From NCBI GenBank assembly GCA_963281255.1, contig OY725506.1, positions 849,001 to 913,000 on the forward strand: a stretch of 64,000 nt of DNA. The letters run 5' to 3'. Every line of letters starts with the position of its first letter. Position 1 is the first letter of the stretch. Source of the stretch: Aphrocallistes beatrix. Taxonomy: Eukaryota; Porifera; Hexactinellida; Sceptrulophora; Aphrocallistidae. Shown piece by piece: positions 49,700-60,250 of the stretch. The notes under the pieces were generated by a model. That model was not told the DNA's origin. It saw nothing but the letters and a program-made list of their open reading frames with translations, and searched no databases. The position numbers and the translations under genes were made by a program.

Positions 49700-52600
49700 A
49701 TGGCAGATCAAGAGGGAGACATTTTCCCTCAGATGGAGAGAGAGATCTGTGATAGCTTTGAGAAACTTTTTCAGTTAATAAATGAGAGAAAAGAATTATT
49801 GTTAAGGAAACTACATTCTCTGAAAGAAGATTTCGAAAGGAAAAATACCTCCAAACGAAATAAAATAGAGCAATTGACATCTTCTAAATCTGAGTTAGAA
49901 CGAATGTGTCAGAATTTGAGAGGAAATCAAGCTGTCGTACATGTGGAGAAAGGAATAGCTGATCTCGAGAAAGAGATACGAACTGTACGAAATGAGATAC
50001 GAACTCCATAACTTAGCTACTCCTACTCACTGAACAGACTACGAGAATTAATCTCACAGTTCGGTGAAATTAGGCATAGACAAATTGACAGAGTATAGCG
50101 TTCTGATTCCAATCGAACAAGAATAACACCAGAGCCCATTGACATACCTGAAACAAATGACAGATATCCGAAGAATGTGTTTCAAGCTCGTTATAACAGA
50201 AGTGAATTAGGACCATCCCATGTCCCCCCTGTACTACCTAAACCTAGAAATCCCTCTGTCGCTCCACCTGTCCTACCAAAACCAAATCCACCAATGCAGC
50301 AACCACCATATGGCCCATACGATCCATCGGGACAGAAAGATCTACTCTACTCAATAGCTCCCACAGTGCCTCCTCAGCAATATTATCAACCCATGCCTCC
50401 GAAGGAAGACTATCCTCCTGAACTAAATCGACCAAACGTGATACCAGAGCCTGAAGAGCCCATTAACATACCTGATGACATGACCATGTGTCCAGTGCCC
50501 TCATGTCGAACCTTGAACTTGAAGAAATCATTCGCTTGTAAGAAATGTCGAATGGGATTGCAGAGTCCATCGCTAGATATCGTTAATCCAGAAGTGAGAA
50601 TAATCCCTGGGATTATTCCGGTGGAAAAATGGAATTGCAGTGCCTGTAGTTGCGAAAATGCTACAGCACAGGGACGGCCTAGGATTTGCGAGATGTGTAC
50701 CACAAATAACTCAATGCCTGCACCTGATGTCAGCCCTCAACCCCCCAGCCAACATTATGACCCTACTCAGGATAAGGGGCGACTGTATCCTAATCCAAGC
50801 TATCAAAATCTTAATCCAAGCTATCAAAATCGTAATCCAAGCTATCAAAATCTTAATCCAAGCTATCAAAATCTTAATCCAAGCTATCAAAATCTTAATC
50901 CAAGCTATCAAAATCTTAATCCAAGCTATCCTGATCCTACTCCGACGGGTAGCAAGACTGTCCCAGAGGTCCCAGTTGACCATTTCGATGAGGAGTTATG
51001 GGATCAAGTGAAGCTTTTGGCTGAAAACCCACAAGAAATAGATAGTAAGGCAAGTATTGGACCATTACTTTCATCTAATCCTAATCTACCCTATCATCCT
51101 TCCATGAACCAGCCACAACCTCCTCCTCCTGACAACCTTCCTTACAAGAAGATTAAGCATTTAATCTCTGAGACACATCTGACATATAAAGACGAAGTAC
51201 TGCAGTTAGCTTTGGAAAAATGTGGCATGTGAGTTACTTGCACTATTTGTATATGATAATCCCTCAGTAGGTAAGTCATAACCACTGCACTAAAATGGCA
51301 ATTTTAAAATCTCAGGATAACGTGTTGTATCGTTTCAACTTCTAAACTGTATTTCAACCAAAGTGCTTAGATGTAATACTTCCTTACAACGAAATTTTCG
51401 AATACCAGGTATAGTCATAACCAATGCCGGATTTAGGAATGTGGTGGCCCTGTGCGAGTGCGATTATGGGGGCCCTGGCATCTAAATTTTTTTAAAAAAT
51501 GATCATAATTATTACTATGATTTTATTAAAATTTTGAAATGAAAATGAAAAATGAGATTTGCTGCATACAATATTCATATTAGTGAGAGTATTTCATTAG
51601 AAAACAAGTACAAATAATTTGTGGGGGCCCCGAAAATGTGGGGGCTCTGTGCGGCCGCACACTCCGCACACTCCTAAATCCGCTACTGGTCATAACAATG
51701 TGAAATTTGGAGTTGAGTTTTGCGTAAACTAACTTCCCCTAATGCCTATTCTGATTCAATCAATTCATATGTGCGATAAATTGAAATAAACATTTATCAC
51801 GTTTATATCCTCCTATCTATCTCTGTACTATTTTAGCACCAACGCTGTTCACTGGCTATCAACACAGTTCAACAACAACATCACCATGCTGGCTGAGAAC
51901 CTACGGAACCACGAGTTCTGTGACAATGCTACGACGAAGGAAGTGGAGGATAGCTACATCGAGTGTCGTTGTGATATGACACAGGTTGCGCCCCGCATAC
52001 AACAAGCTCGCAGCCGGAAGCTTGAAGAGCTGATGAAGGCGCTCAATATCAACAGAGAGATGGCTGTTGTGGAATTGGGAAAGAACAACTGGGAGGTTGT
52101 GGGAGCTCTTGATAATATTATCTTACTGAACAACCAGAAATATCTTGAGGAATGTAGACCTAGGATTTGGGCGGGTAGCAAGACTGTCCCAGAGGTCCCA
52201 GTTGACCATTTCGATGAGGAGTTATGGGATCAAGTGAAGCTTTTGGCTGAAAACCCGCAAGAAATAGATAGTAAGGCAAGTATTGGACCATTACTTTCAT
52301 CTAATTAATCTTCGGGTGCATCAGTTCTATAATATAATACTATTTAGATGATGAGGAAATTCCTTTGTGAGCTAAAGATCCCCACTCTAACCCAGCTAAA
52401 CCTGCTGCTACAGCTGGCGATATCAGAAGACACAGAAGACAGAGAGCCGAAGGATTTGTTACAAGCTGTGAAGGAAGTTTCTGATTACGATGGTGCTCTC
52501 AGATTCCTGAATCAGGAATGTGAGATTTGCATAGAGAATTACACTGCGAATGATATGATCCAAATGTTCTTATGTCCTCATTCGGTGTGTAAGGATTGCT

Positions 52601-54478
52601 ACAGCTATCATTTTACCAACGCAATTCGGTATTCTGCCATCAAGAACTGGACTTGTCCCATCTGCTCAGAACCTGATATCCAGCAGATGGAAGATCCTTA
52701 TTACTATTTCGGACTCCTCAGCATTGTCATACAGGAACTGTGTGAAGGAGAAGTGGTTAAACTGTTTCATCAGAAAGTTAATGAGTTCGCAATTTGTAAG
52801 AAGCCTGGATTCAGGTATGTTATTTCTACCATACACGTAGGTGTAGGTAAAAAAAAGAATGCTTGTTTTTGTTTTTAGGTGGACACAAAGTGTCCACCTA
52901 AGTCGTTCTTCGATTACCTTTCTTCCAGCATACTCGGCATAACTCAGCGAGTTTTCAAGGTATCTTGACATATATCTGTAACGAATTGATTGAAGAAACT
53001 GCCAGGCACAGAAAGCTGATTTTGGCATGTGGGAGTCTTTTGGCTATAGCTCCACTAAATTCTGACCTCAGATGAAAATGTCAACTCATCATGAATTAGT
53101 GTATTTGTTACAGATTAAATATTGTTGACTTCATAAATAGATTAGTTTTACTATGTTGACGGAAAGTATTGAGGTGTACGAATACTTGTGGGGAGAGGAG
53201 TGTAGATTGAAAACTTATGCTGCCACAAAGAATTGGAAATTGGAAATTTTGCAAAAAATCAAATCCCAAAAGTTGTGACAAAATTTGACATCCCAGAATC
53301 TTTCCGATGGGATTTTTTTGGTGGATAATGACAAATTTTAAATATTCTTCGCCATATTTATTTGTAGATGGTGTCCCCATTGCAACTGTGGATTCATGGG
53401 GAGAGACGATGTAATTAAGCTCGTTTGTCCCCAACCAGAATGCCAGAAAGTAATGTGCTACAGGTGCAAGAGGAAGTGGGAATATGAACACGAAGGACGT
53501 ACGTGCGAGGAGTTCCAGCAGTGGAGAGAAGAGAATGACAGAGACATCCTAGACAAGGGACTGGCTGCTAAGCTGGTAGAAGGAGTTGAGTGTCCTTGCT
53601 GCAAATTCAAGTATGAATTAGTCCGAGGAGGCTGTATGCATTTCAGGTGTAGCCAGTGTCCAGCCGAGTTCTGTTCTGGATGTTTCCAGTTATTCAAGAA
53701 AGACAACTGCAAAAAGTTTAATTCTTGCGCAAATAAAGGTAAATATATCGAATCTCCAGATAGGCTTGTGCATCTGTTCTGATCAGTGTCAGCATAGCTA
53801 TGGTTAGAATAGACGATTGTCCTACTCGTATACTCACGTACCTTTATCTGTATAGGTCTCCATGCACATCATCCCCGAAATTGTATGTACCACACTCGAG
53901 ATATGGACGTAGCCAAGATGAAGGAGCTGTTAGAGAAAGGAGGATTTCAGAGGGACGAAGCAGTTCAAGAACAACCACCTCCTCAACCAGCACAACCCGA
54001 CGAGGGAGCTCAACCCAATCCTCCCAAAAAACGGAGAGCAAAGATCTACAAGGCCAGAGTCCCCGAGCAGCATCTGAATGCAGTGATCGATGAACTGAAA
54101 ACCAAAGAGAAGGAAGACTACAAAGAACGTCCACAAGGAGAGTTGCAGATTCCCTGTCAGATAGTCGAGTTTAGAGATAACCCGGATGGCGGTTTTGACA
54201 AATATAATTGCGTCAGGTTTTCTCTTGAGAAAGATGGGTATGCTGGACTGTGTGAGAAGCATTACAAAGAATATCTGTGCGGCCTAATTACTAATGATGG
54301 ATTGGATCCAATCGATGTGCTGGAGGTAACGGAGGATTCTATTTTTGAACTGTGGGCCATTCTGAAGAGAAATGAAATTCCTTTTAATGATAAAATGAAA
54401 GGAGACGAACTGAAACAGCTCATTAAAGAGAAAATCCCTCTACAACCAATGACTGTGGCAGGAGCACTCCAGCCTTAA
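49700..54478 (+). CDS. RNF31: HOIP/RNF31-like RBR E3 ligase (linear ubiquitin)
   Basis: Six exons by frame: 49700-49984, 50099-51228, 51837 to about 52233, 52348-52814, 53368-53738, 53856-54478 (about 1090 residues, like human HOIP at 1072). Order: an N-terminal coiled coil (about 1-95) where human HOIP has a PUB domain; a proline-rich stretch; two NZF-like Zn fingers (CRTLNLKKSFACKKC; WNCSAC with CEMC); seven NPSYQNL repeats; a UBA-like helical region; RING1 (CEIC to CPIC); IBR (WCPHCNCGF, CYRCKRKWE); RING2 with the catalytic Cys in GGCMHFRCSQC, reading into FCSGC; then HHPRNC and the linear-chain-determining domain (GYAGLCEKHYKEYL). These match HOIP, the Met1-linked chain ligase of LUBAC, at essentially every signature. 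The exon 1 and exon 3 ends are the least certain: exon 1 needs a 114-base intron to avoid two stops, and exon 3 ends in or near a duplicated segment. Confidence 0.9.
50792..50938 (+). repeat. 21-bp coding tandem repeat, seven NPSYQNL units
   Basis: Seven almost identical 21-base units (aatccaagctatcaaaatct type) code for NPSYQNL repeats inside HOIP. The last unit diverges to NPSYPDP. Each unit contains an NPxY motif. Confidence 0.9.
50946..51079 (+). repeat. Duplicated 134-bp segment, copy 1 (exonic)
   Basis: It matches 52172-52305 at all but one base. It codes for the stretch starting GSKTVPEVPVDHFDEELWDQ in HOIP exon 2. Confidence 0.92.
51422..51688. mobile_element. hAT-type MITE in HOIP intron 2
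   Basis: Ends CAATGCCGGATTTAGGA and CAGTAGCGGATTTAGGA (inverse), flanked by an exact 8-bp repeat gtcataac at 51414-51421 and 51689-51696. It is 267 bp and non-coding. Confidence 0.8.
52172..52305 (+). repeat. Duplicated 134-bp segment, copy 2 (exon/intron boundary)
   Basis: Differs from 50946-51079 by a single base. It is preceded by cctaggatttg, which also occurs at 50677-50687 upstream of copy 1. Read straight through, it meets a stop at once after the copy. A phase-compatible donor (CAA|gtgaag, 52233/52234) inside the copy would splice to the exon starting at 52348. Confidence 0.85.
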
Positions 54479-55009
54479 TTATATACAATTATTTTGTATG
54501 ATTTTTATCTCTTCGTTAATGTTCGTCGTTAAATTTGGCTAAGCTATACACCGTTAGTTCAAGAATGGATTGAAATTGATTGCATGTTGTAGTAAATTGT
54601 TTTATGCGGCATTAGTGATTTTTACTCTATAATCCTTTGTTTCAAAGATAGTCGTGCAATGTAACCGAACATTCTTAAACTGTATTTAATGTATAAAATA
54701 GTTTATTCAGGTTTTCCCAAAAATATCAAAGTCCTAATTACTTTTGAGTTTGGGGTTGGCTCAACTGTCGATTGCTGCATAATATATCTTAGATATGCAT
54801 ATATACAGCGGTATGTGTACGTATACAGCGGTGCTTAATTATCCCAGCAATGCTATATAATGCTATTTATTATTGTATTTAATCTCTACATTCTTTCACC
54901 AAATCTTATTAAGTTAGTGGCACTTACTTTTAATAGGGATAAGTCCAAATTAAAGATGATAAACATTTTAATTGCTTCAGGATAAATTGAGGAAATTTTT
55001 GGTTATAAA

Positions 55010-55153
55010 TTACTTTCTATCAAGAATACGAGCTATTATAAACTGCTTTAGTCTCAGATCATCAGGTAGTTCCATCTGCCGGTTATTATTGTAGATCATC
55101 AGATGTGTAGCCAGTAATGCCTGTATATTAGGCGCCAGTTGTCCTGAGTATTT
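55010..55153 (-). CDS. Possible terminal exon of an unknown gene
   Basis: Forty-seven codons plus stop with coding-like composition, running from KYSGQLAPNIQALLATHL to LRLKQFIIARILDRK. A weak acceptor (ctactgag) would open it in phase 0. No family is recognised and no upstream exon is firmly linked. The motif NIQALLAT resembles GLSAMIAT in the next candidate exon at 55312-55383, so the pair may be duplicated or alternative last exons. Confidence 0.3.
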   Translation of the reverse strand, partial: KYSGQLAPNIQALLATHLMIYNNNRQMELPDDLRLKQFIIARILDRK

Positions 55154-55311
55154 CTCAGTAGATTTTTAACGAAGATCGGCTGTTTATGCCTCCACCATCA
55201 AATACTCAAAACACAGCAACTTTTGCATTTTTTATAATGGTTATGCTGTAATTAGTCGAAAATCAATTAATTTCCTACTCAAGACTTTAATCTGTGCTAT
55301 TTTCCTCTAAA

Positions 55312-55383
55312 TTAATCTGTAGCTATCATGGCACTTAGTCCTGGTGGGTTCATCAGATAATTATGAGAGATTAAACTTTGCAT
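55312..55383 (-). CDS. Possible alternative last exon, related to 55010-55153
   Basis: After an acceptor-like taacacag, 23 codons read through NYLMNPPGLSAMIATD to a stop. About 15 of 21 bases around the GLSAMIAT region match those coding for NIQALLAT in the downstream candidate. No gene has been assigned. Confidence 0.2.
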   Translation of the reverse strand: MQSLISHNYLMNPPGLSAMIATD

Positions 55384-55714
55384 CTGTGTTATTTTCCTTT
55401 TAAACTTTGTAATTGTTACTTTTTACTTACGATTCAATTAACAATTCTTTATCATAATTAATAAATATTATATCAATAAGTCAAGAAACGTAAATAACAT
55501 CGAAATATTGTTCTAATTCGAATTATTTACTCTCGAAATCAATAAGAATATTGAACTAAAACATATGTAGCATTGCCTCAAGGTAAATGCTGACACTAGA
55601 ATGAATGTACTAATTCATACAATCTATTTCTTAGTACTCTCTCGACTGCTTGATAACATTACTCAAGCACATCTATTCTAGCTATCTCTCTTCGGCGTTC
55701 CTAACTTTTTTCAG

Positions 55715-55879
55715 ACTAACTGTACCAGTCACAGCTGTGGTTTTGAGAAAGTAGAACAACATTTCAGTGGAAAATTATCTGTGAGTGGTGACGATACCAC
55801 TGATCTGTTTATCTATGTTGCAATGCTCTTGTATGCAAAACGCAGTAACATCCTAATCATTATTTCCACTGCATCATGA
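55715..55879 (+). CDS. Possible orphan exon, 54 codons
   Basis: A strong pyrimidine tract and acceptor (aacttttttcag) precede 54 open codons, which begin TNCTSHSCGFEKVEQHF and end in a stop at 55877-55879. No family is recognised and no partner exon was found. It may be chance. Confidence 0.2.
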   Translation, partial: TNCTSHSCGFEKVEQHFSGKLSVSGDDTTDLFIYVAMLLYAKRSNILIIISTAS

Positions 55880-56335
55880 ATATATTTCAAGTTAAATTAT
55901 TAACCGACATAGAATTGTTGGAAATCCAAGTGGAGCGAAACGTCTATTGATTATCCTTATATTCAATAATTTAAGTCATCTTTCATCATATTTTGAATGT
56001 AAGATTTTATCATGTTAAATATTAATAAGTACTGAGTTAGAGAATTCAAGCTAAACTCCACAGGAATTCGGTGTCCTTGTGCAATGATCAATTCACGCTA
56101 TGCATGTCACCGCATTCTCATTGCCGATGGTACTCGGTATTATCAATTTGCGAGTAAGCTCAATGCTGATAAATATTAATAATATAGCTTGCAGACTGAC
56201 CTAGTAATATTTTTGGTTATACCATTAGAATATCGCGACTAGAAGGACAATACCATATGGCACGGAATGTACTTAATTTTGTAGTTGACATAAACTAGAT
56301 AGTTTTACTGCTACGTGTACTTCTTCATAAGAGTA

Positions 56336-56806
56336 CACTACCCGGACAAAAGTATTCGACCACCACGAAATCCTTCATACAAATTGTATTAAAGTGGATC
56401 TATTCAAAATGGAATATGTAATCAAACAGAAGAGATATTCTATTTTTGATTTTAGATTCGTAAGCTACACATCCGAATTACTAATTTTTGAACTTTCACT
56501 GCAAATACTAATTCTCATGTAGAAAATTATCAACCTCTGCCACTTTGTGTCACTAATCGCCATCATATGGCTGTGACTCGGGACAAGTAGCATCAAGTAT
56601 CAAAGGTAGATATTTATAATTTTGGGAGTTAGTAATTGAGTTGAGGATCTCAATTATGAGTAATTAGAATGTGTAGGTTAGGAATTAGAAATCAAAAATA
56701 GAGTATTTCTAACTGTTTGATTACATATTCCTTTATGAACAGATCCACTTTAATACTATTTGTATGGAGGTTTATGTGGTGGTCGAATACTTTTGTCCAG
56801 GTACTG
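56336..56806. mobile_element. Tc1/mariner-type MITE with ~120-bp terminal repeats
   Basis: Long terminal inverted repeats starting CACTACCCGGACAAAAGT and CAGTACCTGGACAAAAGT, both continuing attcgaccaccac, with TA flanks (56334-56335 and 56807-56808). It is 471 bp with no transposase frame. Confidence 0.85.
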
Positions 56807-57878
56807 TATACACGTAGTGCTTTGTAACTTAAGATCAAGTGTTCCTTCCAACAAGAGGCTGGTTTAGAGCCTCTACCAAATCATTTGAGGTAGTTTGTGG
56901 AATTAAGTATGGTTTGATTAATTCATTTTTGCTGGTATCCTTCCACTAACAGTGTCCTTCATCATTTGATTTGAGCTTTTCTAATAATTATTTTGCGTTT
57001 ACTCTTTTGCCTCATTATCTAACATTGTAGATTCCTGAAAGTTTTCCTATCTTAATCATCACGATGTGTTTGTGCTATATTAAGGATGGCTAGGGTGAAT
57101 CTATCTCAAATCATTGAATTCTGTCGAATGCTCTGCATCCACAACAAACGAGATTGAAGTGCGTAACCCTTGTATGCACAGATAAATTGACAACGTAAAC
57201 ATTATTCGTTACTTTTACCACTCAATATTTCAATTAAAAAATGAATACATTATAGCACAGAAGTGTGTATTTTTTGGCCAACATTTTTAAATAAATTGGA
57301 ATGTGTTATTCTCCTTTTCCGATTACGTAAACTCCTTTTTTTACTATTGTCACGATAAATCTGAGTATTTTAGTCTGCTTAGTATGGATATATCACTCTG
57401 CTTAGCAGTCAATCTTGATACTTATCAATATTGAGCTGGTCCATGCTGCTTTCATTCGTTTACTTGTAAAAATAAGGTTTAAGTTTATCTTCCGGGCTTC
57501 GGTAATGTTATATAGAATTCAGTCTGATATTTGTAATGCCTACATTTTTCCCGGGTAGTTACCACTGATCGTAACCGCTTCCGTCAAATTTGTTATTCTT
57601 GATGGACTCTTCAGCAATCCATTCTCGACGGTTAAGTTCCTGAGAATTATTGAGAATGTCGAAACTATAAATTAATGAGGGAGTATTTAGATGTCATACA
57701 GCGTTACTTAACAAACTAAAAGATGCCTGCATTAATGCTACTAAAAGGACATCTTATGAATATGTAAAATGCCGGTCGACAGACCGATAGTGCAGCTCCA
57801 TTAAATCCCAACAGAGATGTGAAAATTATCCATACATTCAAATGCTAATGACTTAAATATTAAATATTCACATTACGG

Positions 57879-58043
57879 CAGTGGTTCCCAGCCTGGGGTC
57901 CATGGACCCCTTAGTGGTCCACAGAAGATATCAGGGGGTCCACAGGATTCGAAATTTTGTATTACAGTTAATAGGAGGGGGTCCACAGGATATAGGAAAA
58001 TTGTTATAGGGGGTCCACAGTAAAAAAAGGTTGAAAACCGCTG
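57879..58043. mobile_element. hAT-type MITE with exact 8-bp target duplication
   Basis: Ends CAGTGGTTCCCAGCCTG and CAGCGGTTTTCAACCTT (inverse), flanked by cattacgg at 57871-57878 and 58044-58051. The interior repeats gggggtccacag. It is 165 bp and non-coding. Confidence 0.88.
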
Positions 58044-59924
58044 CATTACGGCTATCTAAGTGCAAAGTCAGATTCTACATATGAAATACCCATATTAGTC
58101 AATGAGATCTCATTTACATCCTCAAACACAGCTTTGCAGTGAAGGTTTACATTCCAAATAACAATTTGAATTGATGTGTAATGTCGATGGGTTTGACTGA
58201 ATAATGAAATTTTGTCAAATTTGTGGAACTTTTGAATTTAGTTGAAAATCATATTTATTAACATTCCCTTTGTCCTCTATTCACATGACATTGAATTGTG
58301 TATTGTTTTTAACGGATATAACTAACTGAATATTGGTATGAGTCCTGAATAAGGAATCTCAATTTGTAAAGATAGGATGTAAATCCTTTATACGCACAAG
58401 ATTGTTTACTAAGTTTAAACCGCATTTTAATAGAGTATCTTATCATGTAGAGAGTCTGAAGTCAATAGAGTGTGTTACTATTGGCACACATTATTTCTGA
58501 TATTTGTAATCATCCCTTGTATTGTAGTCAGAGGTTTCTGTCTGCCAATACCTTTCCTTCAATTTTACTTAGGTTTTTACTTGTCTTTTTCATTTTCAAT
58601 TGAAATTGACATTGTCTATTATGATTATTATTATCTCACAGTCCCAACAAGTTTTGACATGATTAGTTCAAATTTATTTGTCACATGTTTAGCTAAGTTC
58701 TAGTTACGAAGAATTTTTTGCTATCGATTAGGAACTTATTAACCACAACAGCTTGCAAGAAATTTGCTCTCTCATTTCCTCTTCGAACAAAAATGATATT
58801 TCAGAGTTTCAATTTCATTTTTCTGGATTCTATCACTCTTGTATCAGGATTCAATAGAGTCAGTCATTGGTATTTTATGAGTGGACTGATGAAAAGTTGA
58901 AATGGGCTTTGTGACCTTGCAAATGCCAGTACTAACCCAAATTATAGGATTATTTTAGGGATGTAGCATAATTTTTGCAAAAAAACTGAAATGGCTTTTT
59001 TTTGGCAAATAAATTTCATTAACTCGATTAGTTGCCTAATAATACTAGCCTAAAGCACAATTTAATTAATTAATTGCCAGAATAATATTGTCTTTATTTT
59101 AGTCATGCCTTGTCAAACAGAATATGTATTTATTATAACTAATGTGAGGGTTTATCTAACAACGCGACACCTTTAGGCGTATGATTTTCTAGTCATAATT
59201 ATCGTGTTTAGAGCGAACATTCAAACACAGAAAAGGAAGAAATTGCTATTAATTCACAGGAGTCATATATAATGGTTGATACACTAATTCTCACATACTT
59301 TATTTTTATTGACAGACTCATTATCCAAAGTACTGATACTTCATTTTTCTTCTCACTTGTACAGGTTTTAACCTGTTTATTATTCGATTTGTTTTGAAAT
59401 TGGAATTGCGTGATTATTATTTATTTAGCTTCACTCTTACTACGAGTTTTAACGTGATCTCTACAAGTTTAAATCATATGTTGAGTTCTGCTGTAAATGC
59501 TATCGATTCAGAACCAAAGCTAACCACGAACTAAATAAATTTTGATGTGATAAAGAATTTCGAATTTCAGTTTTACACTTCAAGTATGTGCATTCATGCG
59601 GAATCACATTCCTTTCGCGTCGTTTTGCTTCTTCGAAATTACATTGTGAAAAAAACTGTCATGTGTTTGTCATTATTACATAAGAACAGTGCTTATACCT
59701 TCAATCACGCGTCATGGACACGAAGCTAATGTATACATCCGTGATGCGACACTGATGACAGAGCTATTCTCAACACTTCGTCTCTGAAATTACTTTCAAT
59801 TGAAACTACTAAAGATAGATTAGCCTAGTTTCTACTCTACGGTTGCACTCTAGACGATTAATCTACTCAGCATCCATGATGTTAAACTTCCTAGAATATA
59901 ACATAAGAGATGGATGGTATTTAG

Positions 59925-59933
59925 TATATATAG
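59925..59933 (+). promoter_or_regulatory. Candidate TATA box for FRS2 (distal)
   Basis: A tatatata run near 59925-59933 could drive a short first exon that ends at a good donor (aaaaa|gtaagt, 60041/60042) and splices to an acceptor at 60046 + 200 (60245-60246), just before the FRS2 ATG. A second candidate, TATAAATA at 60209-60216, would place transcription only about 10 bases before that ATG. Confidence 0.35.
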
Positions 59934-60250
59934 GATCATGAGAGGTTAGAAATAAACAGTAGATATATTTCCTGCAATAATCTCCACTTTTTATCAGCTA
60001 TCAATCAACTAATCGAAGAAAATGATGAAATTAATGAAAAAGTAAGTTTTGATAGGCTCTGACTTAGAATGATTTGAAACACTAAATTTGTCCAATCTAA
60101 TCATATTTGCAATGATGAATCGCTAAACAGTCGTGACAAATTTAATTACGAGCAATTCTAAGGAGAAATTCGAGAGAGTTGTCACTGCAAATAATTGAAA
60201 TCAGGAGTATAAATAATACTGAAATTACTTTAATTGTATTTTATAGAGCA

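Larger units (their letters stand above)
54479..60178. other. Long largely non-coding interval
   Basis: About 5.7 kb between HOIP and FRS2, both on the plus strand. It contains two clear MITEs (56336-56806, 57879-58043) and three unexplained open stretches listed separately (55010-55153 and 55312-55383 minus; 55715-55879 plus). Other open frames here, such as 58470-58703, are AT-driven hydrophobic strings and are not called. Confidence 0.45.

Noticed and set aside
58470-58703. 77-codon hydrophobic open frame
   Set aside because: It is a Phe/Tyr/Ile-rich string as expected from T-rich DNA, with no splice support or family signal.
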